From: an uncultured Alphaproteobacteria bacterium
GTDB taxonomy: Bacteria > Pseudomonadota > Alphaproteobacteria > RF32 > CAG-239
Direction of reading: 5' to 3'
NCBI GenBank assembly: GCA_944392295.1
Contig: CALXWE010000002.1
Span: 105,904 to 169,903, forward strand
DNA length: 64,000 nt
Part shown: positions 33,745-42,720 of the stretch, piece after piece
How the letters are laid out: each line of letters begins with the position of its first letter
How positions within the stretch are numbered: the stretch's first letter is position 1
The notes under the pieces: generated by a model
Told to the model about the DNA's origin: nothing
The model's database searches: none
The model's input: the letters and a program-made list of their open reading frames with translations, nothing else
Made by a program: the position numbers and the translations under genes

Positions 33745-35356
33745 GTTTTTAGGATTAACCCTTGGCGTAACTGTCGTCTCTTTAGTGGCAGCTTGCTCAG
33801 TTTCTACTGATTTGGATGCTACTCTTGAACGTGAGGTTGAAAACACCGTCGCCCTTAAAGAGAAAGCTAAAACGCCAACAACTCCGGCCGTTAGTGATGT
33901 GGTTCGGGTTAAGGATGATATTTGGCTCGGCGATACCAGCGAAGTTGAATATGAAGGAGACCCCGTTCCTACATATTTGGAAACCGCCGATGCTGTTACT
34001 TTAATAAGCAACAGACCTATTACTCTTTTTGAAATAGGCGACATGATTAATAAAATTACTTCCTTGTCCGTTCGTTACGACCCAACTTTGGAAGATACTT
34101 CCAAACAACAGGCCGACGGTAATGCGCCGAGTTTGGATACCATCGGTGCACAATGGACGGATAGTACCAAAATGCTTGTTTCTTACAAGGGTCCTTTAAG
34201 CGGATTGTTAGACGAAGTAAGCAACCGTTTCGGTATTTGGTGGAAATATGAAAATAAACAAATCTATTTCTATAAATTTATCACCAAAACCTTTGTATTA
34301 TACACTTTACCCACCAAGCCGACTTTGTCGGTTAATGTCGGTGGTTCGTCAACCGAAGGAAGTGCCGGATCGTCATCCGTTTCTTTGACTAACACTGCTA
34401 ACATTGACTTGTGGTCAAATATTGAATCTTCAATTAAATCTATGATAAGCAAAGATGCTCAGTTGACCATGGATCAATCTAACGGTACCATTACTTTAAC
34501 CGGTACTCCTACCGATATTCGTAAAGTGGCAAAATTTGTCAATGAACAAAACGCCAGACTTTCAAGACAAGTTGCCATCAGCGTAAAAGTTTTGCAGGTT
34601 AATGTTTCTGATACGGATCAGTACGGCTTGAACTTAAGTGCAGCTTTCGGCGGTAACGACCATATTACCAACTTGGGAATAGCCAGCCCGGGAAGCGGAT
34701 TAGGTGCTGAGGTTACTGAAAACCTGACTATGACTATTTTGTCTGGTAAATGGACCTTAGATGGTGCTATTCAAGCCCTTTCTGAGCAAGGAACCACAAA
34801 CTTAATCACCAGCGGTACGGTTACTACCCTAAACAATAAACCTGCTCCTATTCAGGTTGTTAAAACTCAAAACTATATTTCCGAAATTACCAAGACAAAC
34901 TCAGGTAGTGACGGATCTTATTATGATTTATCAACTGAAACCGAAGAAATCGAAACCGGATTTACTTTGGATGTATTACCCAGAATTTTGGAACATGGTC
35001 GTTTGATGCTGATGTTTAACCTCACTTTGTCCGATTTGATCGAACTTGAAAGAGTAGACCTTGGCTCAGGTTCTGGCTCAGGTGAAGGCGATACCAGCGG
35101 TCAATACATTCAAAACCCGATTATTGAAACCCGCGGCTTTACTCAAGAAGTTGCATTAAAATCAGGCGAAACATTAATCTTGAGCGGTTACGAGCGTGTT
35201 GAAAACACTGCTAACAAAACCGGTGTAGGTTCAGCTGACAATTCACTGCTCGGCGGTACTGCTACGGCTGAAAAAACTCGTAGTATCTTGGTTATTATGC
35301 TGACACCGGTAGTTTTAGATTCTCCGTTGTCGCCGGAATCAAGAATGAACTACTGA
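33731..35356 (+). CDS. pilN: PilN-type outer-membrane secretin lipoprotein
   Basis: This 541-residue secretin forms the outer-membrane channel of a type IVb pilus. It has a lipobox (VAAC, Cys 23), N domains (about 85-260) with RPITLFEIGDMINKITSLSV, a Ser/Gly-rich insert, an STN/N1-like stretch TITLTGTPTDIRKVAKFVNE and the secretin domain (about 350-535, ETGFTLDVLPRILEHGRLML and TRGFTQEVALKSGETLILSG). TGGAGG at 33719-33724 places the start at the ATG at 33731; in-frame TTG, ATG and ATG starts lie close by. The family is PilN of R64 (type IVb). Confidence 0.9.
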   Translation: MRMNKFLGLTLGVTVVSLVAACSVSTDLDATLEREVENTVALKEKAKTPTTPAVSDVVRVKDDIWLGDTSEVEYEGDPVPTYLETADAVTLISNRPITLFEIGDMINKITSLSVRYDPTLEDTSKQQADGNAPSLDTIGAQWTDSTKMLVSYKGPLSGLLDEVSNRFGIWWKYENKQIYFYKFITKTFVLYTLPTKPTLSVNVGGSSTEGSAGSSSVSLTNTANIDLWSNIESSIKSMISKDAQLTMDQSNGTITLTGTPTDIRKVAKFVNEQNARLSRQVAISVKVLQVNVSDTDQYGLNLSAAFGGNDHITNLGIASPGSGLGAEVTENLTMTILSGKWTLDGAIQALSEQGTTNLITSGTVTTLNNKPAPIQVVKTQNYISEITKTNSGSDGSYYDLSTETEEIETGFTLDVLPRILEHGRLMLMFNLTLSDLIELERVDLGSGSGSGEGDTSGQYIQNPIIETRGFTQEVALKSGETLILSGYERVENTANKTGVGSADNSLLGGTATAEKTRSILVIMLTPVVLDSPLSPESRMNY

Positions 35357-35372
35357 TATAAGGGGAAAAATT

Positions 35373-36665
35373 GTGCTAGAGGATGCTAATTTAGATGAAA
35401 ACTATGACGGGGCCTCTTCCGCTCCGGATAAAGATGAGGCCAAGGCTTGGGGAACCAGCTTTGTGGTTGGCAACACTGAATATGCTGCCAGCCTCTTCTG
35501 GCAACCTCTGCAAAACAGAGATGACCCATATGCCGAAATTATAGAAGCTTCGGAAAATGTGCTCGAAGGTGCAGACTTATTCTGCTTAAAACCTGGTAAA
35601 TCGCCGCAATTTGGTTTATGTGTATCTTATCAGGGATATAAAACCAAAATGCCGGCGGCCGCAATTTCCGTAGCTACGGCTCTGTCTGACCGCTCTTCGT
35701 TCTTGGCCGTGTTTAAGGTTAGTAACGGATGGTGGTATGTTTGCGCCCGTAACGATATCATCCTTTCCGATGGTGATATGTTGTTCTTAAACGAGGAAGA
35801 CGCTAAAGAACAATTTATGTCCATGCTTGCCGTTCCGGATTGGGGAAGAAAAATCGCTCCGGCCGAATGGGGCTTGGAAGATATCGAAAGTCAATCTTTG
35901 GAAGCGTTGCTTGATAAAGGCGTTGAAGTTAAACTACAAAAAATTCATGCTTTGCGCGGTCCGAAATTGTTTGCTGTGGTTGCCGCAGTAGCCGTAGTTG
36001 CTATTTGGCTTGTTTCTACCCTTATTAATTCTATATTCTTGGCTCCTCCCAAGAAACCGATTATCGCTCCGGCTCCGATTAAAAAACTTGAAAAGGCTCC
36101 GCCTCCGCCGGAACCTAAACCTTGGGAGAGTATTCAAGATCCTCAGGCTGTGTTGGAGAAATGTTTTAAGGCTACTAAGGATGTAGTCGGTATTGTTACA
36201 CCAGGCTGGAAAATTGAGGGAATTACTTGCACCCCTACAGGGTTAGTTACCTCTTGGAGAAGAGAGGTGGGGCGTTTGTCATGGATTGATAAAGCCTTAA
36301 ACGAATCGGGTGTCACCTTCTCAAGCCGTTCAATTTCGGCAAGAGGTGACAGCGTTGTTGTTTCTGTGCCTATTAAGGATATTAAAACCTTAAACTCTCC
36401 GCCGGAAATGAACGGGGTTGACTTGGTTAATACCTTAAATGATACTTTTCAGGCTATACAAATGCCTATTAACATGTCAACAGAATCGTGGACATCGCCG
36501 CAGAAAAATGTGTACAGATCTGTAAAATTCAATTTTACATCTAACCATGATCCGCAACAATGGATGGGTTTGTTAATGAATTTTTCAGGACTTAAGATTA
36601 ATACTCTTAAATATGATACAAACAACCATAATTGGTATTACGAAGGAGCAATATATGTCTTATAA
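35373..36665 (+). CDS. pilO: PilO-like type IVb pilus inner-membrane protein
   Basis: This 430-residue protein resembles the PilO pilin accessory family (PAP_PilO). The cytoplasmic N-terminal half has FGLCVSYQGYKTKMPAAAIS and FKVSNGWWYVCARNDIILSD. One membrane helix at about 193-215 (LFAVVAAVAVVAIWLVSTLI) is followed by a proline-rich linker (PPPPEPKPWESI) and a periplasmic domain. PilO joins the secretin and inner-membrane platform of the R64 thin pilus. The start is a GTG with AAGGGG upstream. The end overlaps pilP by 11 bases. The order N-O-P-Q-R-S is as in R64. Confidence 0.85.
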   Translation: MLEDANLDENYDGASSAPDKDEAKAWGTSFVVGNTEYAASLFWQPLQNRDDPYAEIIEASENVLEGADLFCLKPGKSPQFGLCVSYQGYKTKMPAAAISVATALSDRSSFLAVFKVSNGWWYVCARNDIILSDGDMLFLNEEDAKEQFMSMLAVPDWGRKIAPAEWGLEDIESQSLEALLDKGVEVKLQKIHALRGPKLFAVVAAVAVVAIWLVSTLINSIFLAPPKKPIIAPAPIKKLEKAPPPPEPKPWESIQDPQAVLEKCFKATKDVVGIVTPGWKIEGITCTPTGLVTSWRREVGRLSWIDKALNESGVTFSSRSISARGDSVVVSVPIKDIKTLNSPPEMNGVDLVNTLNDTFQAIQMPINMSTESWTSPQKNVYRSVKFNFTSNHDPQQWMGLLMNFSGLKINTLKYDTNNHNWYYEGAIYVL

Positions 36666-38190
36666 GCTTTTAAATAAAAATATAGTCACGGCAACTGTTG
36701 TATCGTTGCTGACTTTAGGTGTTGCCAAAAACAGCTCGGCTCAAGGTGTGGTCTCTTTGGTAGATGAAAAACCAGCTGCAGCTCAAGCAAATGTTCAGGC
36801 TCCAACCCAGGCTCCCGCACCCGCTGACAGCATGGAAATGGATATTAGTCTGCCAACCACGTTGGAAAATACTCAAGACGTTATTCCGCTTGATACTAAT
36901 GGCGAAAATACTCCTAATCCTATAGCCAATGCTCCCAAAACTGCTGCCGGTGACGGTGTCGCAGCTCCGGTTCCGGCTCCGCAAAGTAATTCCGCTCAGA
37001 AAAATGTTTCTCCGGAAGCTCCTGATTTTGATGCCGATATGGACTTCTCTTTGGGCGTGGAAAATGAAACTCCCGAAAACCAGCCAGCTGCAACCGCTGC
37101 AAATGCTGAAAAATCTCCTCTTATGGCTCCTAAAGAGGAAGCAGCTAAAAATCCGGTTGTATCTCAGGATGAAAAATTCGGAGAAGGGGTGTTGTCTAAG
37201 ATTAATGATGATTTGTTTAATCAAATGTCCGATATTGAAAAACAAACCACTTTGTTGACTTTGGAGTTAAAACGCGAAAAAGTTCGTAATGAAATTGAAG
37301 CTATTAAAGCTCAACGTACTAAGGCTATTGAAGAAAAAAGAGCCGCTGAAGAGGAGAAAAAACGTAAAGAGTTTGAATGGCAAAAAGAACAAGAAGCAAA
37401 AGTTCTGCGTGAACAACAGATATTAAAAGAAAAAGAAATTGAACTTGAAAAGCTCAAACAGAAAAAGGCTTTGAATGCTTATATGAATAAAATGTTGGAA
37501 CAAAACCAAAAATGGATTGCCGACAATGCCGCAATTTATAAACAAATGCGTCAGATTGAAGAAGATCGTAAAGCTTTGGTAGATAATTTTAAGAAAAAGC
37601 TTGAGAACTTGACCATATTATCAAACAAAGCCGTACAAAGCGCAAACAATGCCAAAAGTAATCACGACCGTACGTTGGCAAGCTTAACTGCTCAAAATAT
37701 CCAGCTTAAAAAACGTATTGAGGCCGATGAGCTGGCTGCTAAAAATCGGCAACAGAATCCTTTCTCCGGAAATGGCGAAAATGATTCTAAAGTTCCGGTT
37801 TCAACGTCAATCGATGCCAAAATTACTCCGATTAATATTGCTAAAGAATATGCTATTATGGAAATTACCGGACAAGGTGATAATCTGGTAGCTAAACTGA
37901 TTAATAAAAACGGGGAATCTTTCTTGGCTCGTGAGGGAACCGTTTTGCAAACTGGTCATGCTATTGAGGATATTACACCTCGCTACATACAGTTTGACAG
38001 AAACGGCTTGAAAGACTACCTGTACACTACCGGAAGTGCCATGACTATGGAACCGGATAATATGGAAGGAACTGCAACCACAAGCAATACCAAACCGGCT
38101 GCTAAGCCTGTTATAAAGAAAAAGGAAAGTTCCGATTTAGCATCGTCTAAGGGTGTGCCTTCCCTCGGAACAGGAATGTTTGTTAAGTAA
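36655..38190 (+). CDS. pilP: PilP-like periplasmic pilus protein
   Basis: This 511-residue protein has a signal peptide (to about residue 30, ending NSSAQ). A Pro/Ala-rich N-terminal stretch is followed by a long charged coiled coil (about 205-370, with KREKVRNEIEAIKAQRTKAI). The C-terminal domain (about 395-475) has INIAKEYAIMEITGQGDNLV, FLAREGTVLQTGHAI and TPRYIQFDRNG, matching the PilP fold of type IVb systems. The R64 protein is only about 150 residues, so the Ala/Pro and coiled-coil parts are extra. AAGGAG lies 6 bases before the ATG at 36655. Confidence 0.83.
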   Translation: MSYKLLNKNIVTATVVSLLTLGVAKNSSAQGVVSLVDEKPAAAQANVQAPTQAPAPADSMEMDISLPTTLENTQDVIPLDTNGENTPNPIANAPKTAAGDGVAAPVPAPQSNSAQKNVSPEAPDFDADMDFSLGVENETPENQPAATAANAEKSPLMAPKEEAAKNPVVSQDEKFGEGVLSKINDDLFNQMSDIEKQTTLLTLELKREKVRNEIEAIKAQRTKAIEEKRAAEEEKKRKEFEWQKEQEAKVLREQQILKEKEIELEKLKQKKALNAYMNKMLEQNQKWIADNAAIYKQMRQIEEDRKALVDNFKKKLENLTILSNKAVQSANNAKSNHDRTLASLTAQNIQLKKRIEADELAAKNRQQNPFSGNGENDSKVPVSTSIDAKITPINIAKEYAIMEITGQGDNLVAKLINKNGESFLAREGTVLQTGHAIEDITPRYIQFDRNGLKDYLYTTGSAMTMEPDNMEGTATTSNTKPAAKPVIKKKESSDLASSKGVPSLGTGMFVK

Positions 38191-38206
38191 TTTTTGAGGT
38201 GGTAGA

Positions 38207-39871
38207 ATGGCTAATCCCTCGGAAACATCTGACGAACAAAATAAGGCCGGACAATCATCCTCCGGCTCTTATTTGGTTGAAAATAATAATGAACAAACCA
38301 AAAAGCACAACATCTTAGAAGATTTGTTTGCTAATGGTAACAAATTGCTTACTCTTCCGGGATCGGATATATCAATCAGTGATGAAACAAGGCGTTTGGT
38401 TGCCTTATTTTCCGATGGTACATATTTGGTTTCTAAAGACCACCGTTTTGACGGACCGGTTTATAACTTCGAAAAAACCATCAAAAAAAGAAAAATACCG
38501 ATTAAAGCCGCCGAATATGTTAGCCAAAATGAAATAAGCGCCATTTATGCATATGCCGAACGTGGCTCAGGTGTCGCTGACGTTGATGTGGATAATCTGG
38601 ATCAAATGCAGATGCAGATAGACTTCATTAACGTTATATCTCGCGCCTCGGCTCAGAAAGTGTCGGATATTCACGTAATTGTCGCAGATTCTGCCGTTAT
38701 TATGTTCCGTGTTAACGGTATGATGCAACGTCAAATGGAATATAATAAAGAATGGGGCGAAGCTTTTGTCCGTGCCGCATTCGCTTCTGCCGATATTTCA
38801 GACTCAAACTATGCTCAAAATGAATTCCAGGGTGCTCAAAAGTTAGGTGAAACGCCTTTGCGTGGTTCTAACGGTAAATTGATGTTGCCTCACAATGTGT
38901 TGGCTATTCGTTTGCAATTTAACCCTATTGCTTTCGGTTCACAATACTTGGTTATGCGTCTGTTGTACGCCGATGATAACCCAGATGGAAGCTCAGACTT
39001 AAAATCACTGGGTTTCGGCGAAAGAGAAGAAAATTTATTCTATCGCTTACGCGCCGTGCCAGTCGGACTAAATATTGTTGCCGGACCTACGGGTTCTGGT
39101 AAATCTACTACCTTGCAAAGAAATATGATTAAACTTTTGCAAGAAAAAAACTATGAAATTAACCTTATTACCGTGGAAGATCCGCCGGAGTACCCGATAC
39201 CTGGTGCAAGACAGATGCCGGTTACTAACGCTAACACCGAAGAAGAAAAAGAAGCCGAATTTACTAAGGCCTTAAACGCAGCTCTGCGTTCCGACCCTGA
39301 TGTTATGATGGTGGGCGAAATTCGTTCTCTGTCTGCTGCCGAATTAACGTTTAAAGGCGCCCTGTCCGGTCACGGTGTATGGTCTACATTGCACGCTAAC
39401 TCGGCACCGGCAATTATTACCCGTTTGCGTGATATGGGTATTCAATCTTATATGCTTGGCGATCCGGAATTAATGAAAGGACTTATTTCACAACGTTTGT
39501 TCCGTAAACTCTGCCCTTATTGTCGTAAATCTATTAAAGAAAGAATGAATGACCCCTCATTTGAAAGGTTAAAAACGGCTTTGGGAGAATTTGGTATTGA
39601 AAATACTTTTATTCGCGGCGACGGATGTAAGTTTTGCGGTTATAAAGGTTTTAGCGGACGTATGTCAGTGCCGGAAATTATACTGCCGGATGCTATGTTC
39701 TTACAATTAATGATTAGCGGCGATACCAAACGGGCTATCGATTACTGGACCAGCGAACTTGACGGAAGACCTTTACGTGATGCCGCTCTTGAAAGAATGC
39801 TCAAAGGTTATATTGACTTGGATGAAGTGGAACGTTGGTGCGGACTGCTTGACCAGCGTCCGGTTTACTAG
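38207..39871 (+). CDS. pilQ: PilQ-type pilus assembly ATPase
   Basis: This 554-residue GspE/PilB-family ATPase would power pilus assembly. Motifs include GPTGSGKSTTLQRNM (Walker A, about 294), TVEDPPEYPIPG, DPDVMMVGEIRS (Asp box and Walker B), GHGVWSTLHANSA (His box) and a four-cysteine element CPYCRK plus CKFCGYKGF (about 435-485). The cysteine element is common in assembly ATPases and absent from retraction types. It lies between pilP and the platform gene pilR, as in R64. The N-terminal 120 residues are less conserved. Confidence 0.92.
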   Translation: MANPSETSDEQNKAGQSSSGSYLVENNNEQTKKHNILEDLFANGNKLLTLPGSDISISDETRRLVALFSDGTYLVSKDHRFDGPVYNFEKTIKKRKIPIKAAEYVSQNEISAIYAYAERGSGVADVDVDNLDQMQMQIDFINVISRASAQKVSDIHVIVADSAVIMFRVNGMMQRQMEYNKEWGEAFVRAAFASADISDSNYAQNEFQGAQKLGETPLRGSNGKLMLPHNVLAIRLQFNPIAFGSQYLVMRLLYADDNPDGSSDLKSLGFGEREENLFYRLRAVPVGLNIVAGPTGSGKSTTLQRNMIKLLQEKNYEINLITVEDPPEYPIPGARQMPVTNANTEEEKEAEFTKALNAALRSDPDVMMVGEIRSLSAAELTFKGALSGHGVWSTLHANSAPAIITRLRDMGIQSYMLGDPELMKGLISQRLFRKLCPYCRKSIKERMNDPSFERLKTALGEFGIENTFIRGDGCKFCGYKGFSGRMSVPEIILPDAMFLQLMISGDTKRAIDYWTSELDGRPLRDAALERMLKGYIDLDEVERWCGLLDQRPVY

Positions 39872-39883
39872 GAGTGATTATAT

Positions 39884-40999
39884 ATGGCTGAAAAGAAAAA
39901 AACAGGTTTTGCCAAGGCTATGCGTTCATTAAACTCTATTGAAGTTTACTACGCAAAGATGATTTGTAACTTTTCTAATGAAACTCGCCTTAAAATCTAC
40001 CGTAAACTGGCAGCTTTGATGAGAAACCGCTTCTCGTTGATGGACGCTCTTGATATGCTTCACGACGGTATTACAAATGGTGGTAAAAACCCAAGTGAAC
40101 CTATGGCTATTGCACTTGCCAGCTGGGGTAGAGCTCTCCAAAACGGTATGCCTTTTTCTGATGCCTTAAAAGGTTGGGCTCCTAGCCGTGAACGCTTGAT
40201 GTTGTCTGTGGGTGACGTATCTGACTTGGAAAGTGCTTTGTTAAACCTTATTAAAGTTACCGAAGGTTCTACCAAAATGGTACGCCCTATTATTGGTGCA
40301 ATTTCATACCCGTCATTTCTGTTTATGATGTCTATTTTAATTATTTACGCTATTGGTGCTTACATGGTGCCGCCTATGATTGATGCCGCCCCTGGTGTAC
40401 GTTGGGTCGGAACAGCTCGTACTTTGGTTGACATTTCCAGTTGGATTCAGAAAAACTGGCTCATTGCTTTTATTTCATTCCCTATTGTTATGCTTGTTAT
40501 TTACCTTACAATCGGTATTTGGACCGGCCCGATAAGAGCCGTGATTGATAATCTTCCTCCGTGGTCTTTGTATAAAGTATTTATCGGCATTACCTGGCTT
40601 TTGGCTCTGTCTGCATTGGTTAAAGGCGGTGTGCCGGTTTCTACCGCATTACAGTCGCTGCGCCGTGATTCTAATGCTTACTTGAAAGAACGTATTGATA
40701 AGACTTTGGCCTTTATTAAAAACGGTGATAACTTGGGGCAGGCCTTAATGAAAACAGGTCTTAACTTTCCGGATAAAGAAATTATTGCCGACTTAAAAAT
40801 TTATTCAGAATTGGATAACTTTGAAGAGGCTCTGGAAAAATTGGCCGAAGATTGGCTTGAAGAATCTGTTTATATGATTGAACAAAAGGCCTCCTTGTTA
40901 AATATGGCCGCACTTCTTGCCGTTGCCGGCGTTATTGCTTGGGCTGTGTTCGGCGTGTTCGAAATGCAAGACCAAATTACCAGCTCTATGGGTGCTTAA
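39884..40999 (+). CDS. pilR: PilR-type inner-membrane platform protein (GspF family)
   Basis: This 371-residue protein has the GspF/PilC layout: a cytoplasmic helical domain (about 1-130, RLKIYRKLAALMRNRFSLMD), a first pair of membrane segments (about 140-165 and 205-225), a second cytoplasmic domain (about 240-330) and a last membrane helix near 345-365. It anchors the assembly ATPase at the inner membrane and guides pilin transfer. It follows pilQ by 12 bases and its stop is one base from the pilin gene, which is the R64 order. Confidence 0.9.
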   Translation: MAEKKKTGFAKAMRSLNSIEVYYAKMICNFSNETRLKIYRKLAALMRNRFSLMDALDMLHDGITNGGKNPSEPMAIALASWGRALQNGMPFSDALKGWAPSRERLMLSVGDVSDLESALLNLIKVTEGSTKMVRPIIGAISYPSFLFMMSILIIYAIGAYMVPPMIDAAPGVRWVGTARTLVDISSWIQKNWLIAFISFPIVMLVIYLTIGIWTGPIRAVIDNLPPWSLYKVFIGITWLLALSALVKGGVPVSTALQSLRRDSNAYLKERIDKTLAFIKNGDNLGQALMKTGLNFPDKEIIADLKIYSELDNFEEALEKLAEDWLEESVYMIEQKASLLNMAALLAVAGVIAWAVFGVFEMQDQITSSMGA

Positions 41000-41000
41000 A

Positions 41001-41585
41001 ATGTTTAACTCCTACCTTGCAAAATGCCGAGAATACTGTCGATACTTGTTAAACAGCAAGTATCGATGGAGCTTGGCGACTGTTGTTGCCCTGATTCTGC
41101 TTGCTTTGGTCGCAATCTTTGCTCCGGCCGGTAAAGAGCTTTTTTCTGAAACCAGACAGGAAGTTTTTACTTTGGCAGAAGCTATTCATAATCACTACCG
41201 AGTACGCCCGGATTACTGGGGACTTAATACTCAAAGTGCAATTGATAACAAACTTGTACCGGATACTTTACTGCGTGGCGGCAAAGTTATCAGCTCCATG
41301 GGTAAAGAGTTTATTATCGGGCAAGATATTGAAGGCAATATGGTTATGCCCGGTACCAGACAATTTATGATTTCTGTTCCTAATATTAGTAAATCGGCTT
41401 GTTTGGGATTGCTTACAATTCCCGTAACTCAGGAACAAAATTTGAGCCTAACCGCCATAAGTCTTACTTCTGAAAATGTAAACACCGAATTTACCTGGGG
41501 CGGAGATTTAGCTTTGCCTGTATCAGAAAGTACAGCTAAACAGTACTGTAAAAATCACAATACCATAAGTTGGGTTTTTGAATAA
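41001..41585 (+). CDS. pilS: PilS-like type IVb pilin without a recognisable prepilin cleavage site
   Basis: This 194-residue protein has one hydrophobic segment (about 26-47, LATVVALILLALVAIFAP) after a 25-residue basic, Tyr/Asn-rich N-terminus. The rest resembles the PilS globular domain: RVRPDYWGLNTQSAIDNKLV, FMISVPNISKSACLGLL, and a C-terminal YCKNHNTISWVF with a pair of cysteines. A classic prepilin leader needs Gly before the cut and Glu at +5; neither is seen before the helix (NSKYRWSLATVV). It is the last gene of the operon. It could be a non-cleaved pilin-like component. The frame extends upstream, but TAA-A-ATG spacing favours the ATG at 41001. Confidence 0.78.
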   Translation: MFNSYLAKCREYCRYLLNSKYRWSLATVVALILLALVAIFAPAGKELFSETRQEVFTLAEAIHNHYRVRPDYWGLNTQSAIDNKLVPDTLLRGGKVISSMGKEFIIGQDIEGNMVMPGTRQFMISVPNISKSACLGLLTIPVTQEQNLSLTAISLTSENVNTEFTWGGDLALPVSESTAKQYCKNHNTISWVFE

Positions 41586-41591
41586 AGCATC

Positions 41592-41630
41592 AATAAAAAA
41601 TCCCCGAGATTAACTCGGGGATTTTTTATT
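41592..41630. terminator. Bidirectional terminator between pilS and the DotB-like gene
   Basis: A perfect 17-bp stem (41592-41608 with 41614-41630) has a GC-rich core CCCCGAG/CTCGGGG and A/T-rich outer arms on both sides, so it can stop both converging operons. Confidence 0.9.
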
Positions 41631-41633
41631 GTT

Positions 41634-42593
41634 TTATAAATCTTCAAACAAAGGTCTACCCTGCGCCATACGTGTCATTTGCGTTTCTATCGGCGTTGCC
41701 AGGTTAAGCTTACCGCTCTTTATAATACTTCTTACCTGACAGCCCTTAGTAGTATCAGGGTTGGCAAATAAAAATCTTAAAATCGGGGTCTTTTTTCCGA
41801 CACCTCTTAAAGATTGGTGCATTACCGCTAACATACCACGCGATAACAGGTCATACGCTAATGCCTCACTCATATCCGAAGACGATGCATATTTTACAAT
41901 AGAGTTAATAGCATCAGGGATATTATTGGCGTGAATGGTAGACAATACCAAGTGTCCTGATGTGGCGGCACGCAAGCACTCACTTGCCGCATCAGGGCTT
42001 CGTATCTCACCTACCATGATATAACGCGGTTTAGAACGCAGAGCTGATTTTAACGACTCGCCCCAGTTGTTATTAATCGGTTGTGTTTGCTTACATAATC
42101 CGAAAGAACCGTTTAGGGCTGTATATTCACCATCTAAAGGCATTTCTGACGGGTCTTCAATTGTATAGGCAAAGCCGCCTTCTCTTACCAAAAACTCTTT
42201 TAATAAAGCTGAAATTGAAGTCGTTTTACCGGAACCTGTAGCACCTGCCCACAGTATTAAACCTGAAGCTTTGCACAAACCGTTTAAATAGGTCGATAAT
42301 TCTTTACGATATCCAAGAGTGTCAAAGTCAGGTACAACTCGCGGCATTTTACGGATACAATACTGAATGCCTGTAATCGTCATACTGCGTTCGACACGGA
42401 AAAAAATGTTTTCGTATAACACCGAATAACTTGAATTTCCGTCATACGATTCTTCTACAAGTTTATAAAAATCTTCAAAATCAGAAGCTACGAATATCTG
42501 CAATCCGTTTTCCGTTAAATCGTCCGGAATATATGCTACCTTTTCAGGTGTAATGTAAATATCTGAAAAATCTATATCGTTAATTTTGACCAT
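41634..42593 (-). CDS. DotB/PilT-like ATPase
   Basis: This 319-residue ATPase has Walker A WAGATGSGKTTSISALL (about 116), AYTIEDPSEMPLDG, SKPRYIMVGEIRSPDAASE and SGHLVLSTIHANNIPDA, and lacks the four-cysteine element of assembly ATPases. This set matches PilT-family and DotB/TraJ ATPases (MVGEIR and LSTIHAN). It is distinct from the VirB11-like ATPase at 5155. It converges on pilS and may be a retraction or cofactor ATPase for the pilus, or a DotB-like ATPase for the T4SS. Which one cannot be told from sequence. It stands alone, with its own leader upstream. Confidence 0.8.
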   Translation of the reverse strand: MVKINDIDFSDIYITPEKVAYIPDDLTENGLQIFVASDFEDFYKLVEESYDGNSSYSVLYENIFFRVERSMTITGIQYCIRKMPRVVPDFDTLGYRKELSTYLNGLCKASGLILWAGATGSGKTTSISALLKEFLVREGGFAYTIEDPSEMPLDGEYTALNGSFGLCKQTQPINNNWGESLKSALRSKPRYIMVGEIRSPDAASECLRAATSGHLVLSTIHANNIPDAINSIVKYASSSDMSEALAYDLLSRGMLAVMHQSLRGVGKKTPILRFLFANPDTTKGCQVRSIIKSGKLNLATPIETQMTRMAQGRPLFEDL

Positions 42594-42678
42594 TTGCCAT
42601 AATCCTCTTTTACCTTCTTGTGCTATTTATAATACACTTTTTATCGCCATTCAACCAAAATAAGATTACAGAAATGTT

Positions 42679-42708
42679 AAAAAAACCGGCATCAAGCCGG
42701 TTTTTTTT
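42679..42708. terminator. Bidirectional terminator after trxA
   Basis: A 12-bp stem (42679-42690 with 42696-42707) with a 5-base loop and T-runs on both strands lies between trxA and the DotB-like gene. It ends the aroK-to-trxA cluster. Confidence 0.85.
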
Positions 42709-42720
42709 AATATCACGCAA

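Noticed and set aside
40917..41000. Longer upstream start for the PilS-like pilin.
   Set aside because: It would overlap most of the last membrane helix of pilR, and the ATG at 41001 has natural spacing to the pilR stop; the longer form also gives no prepilin leader.
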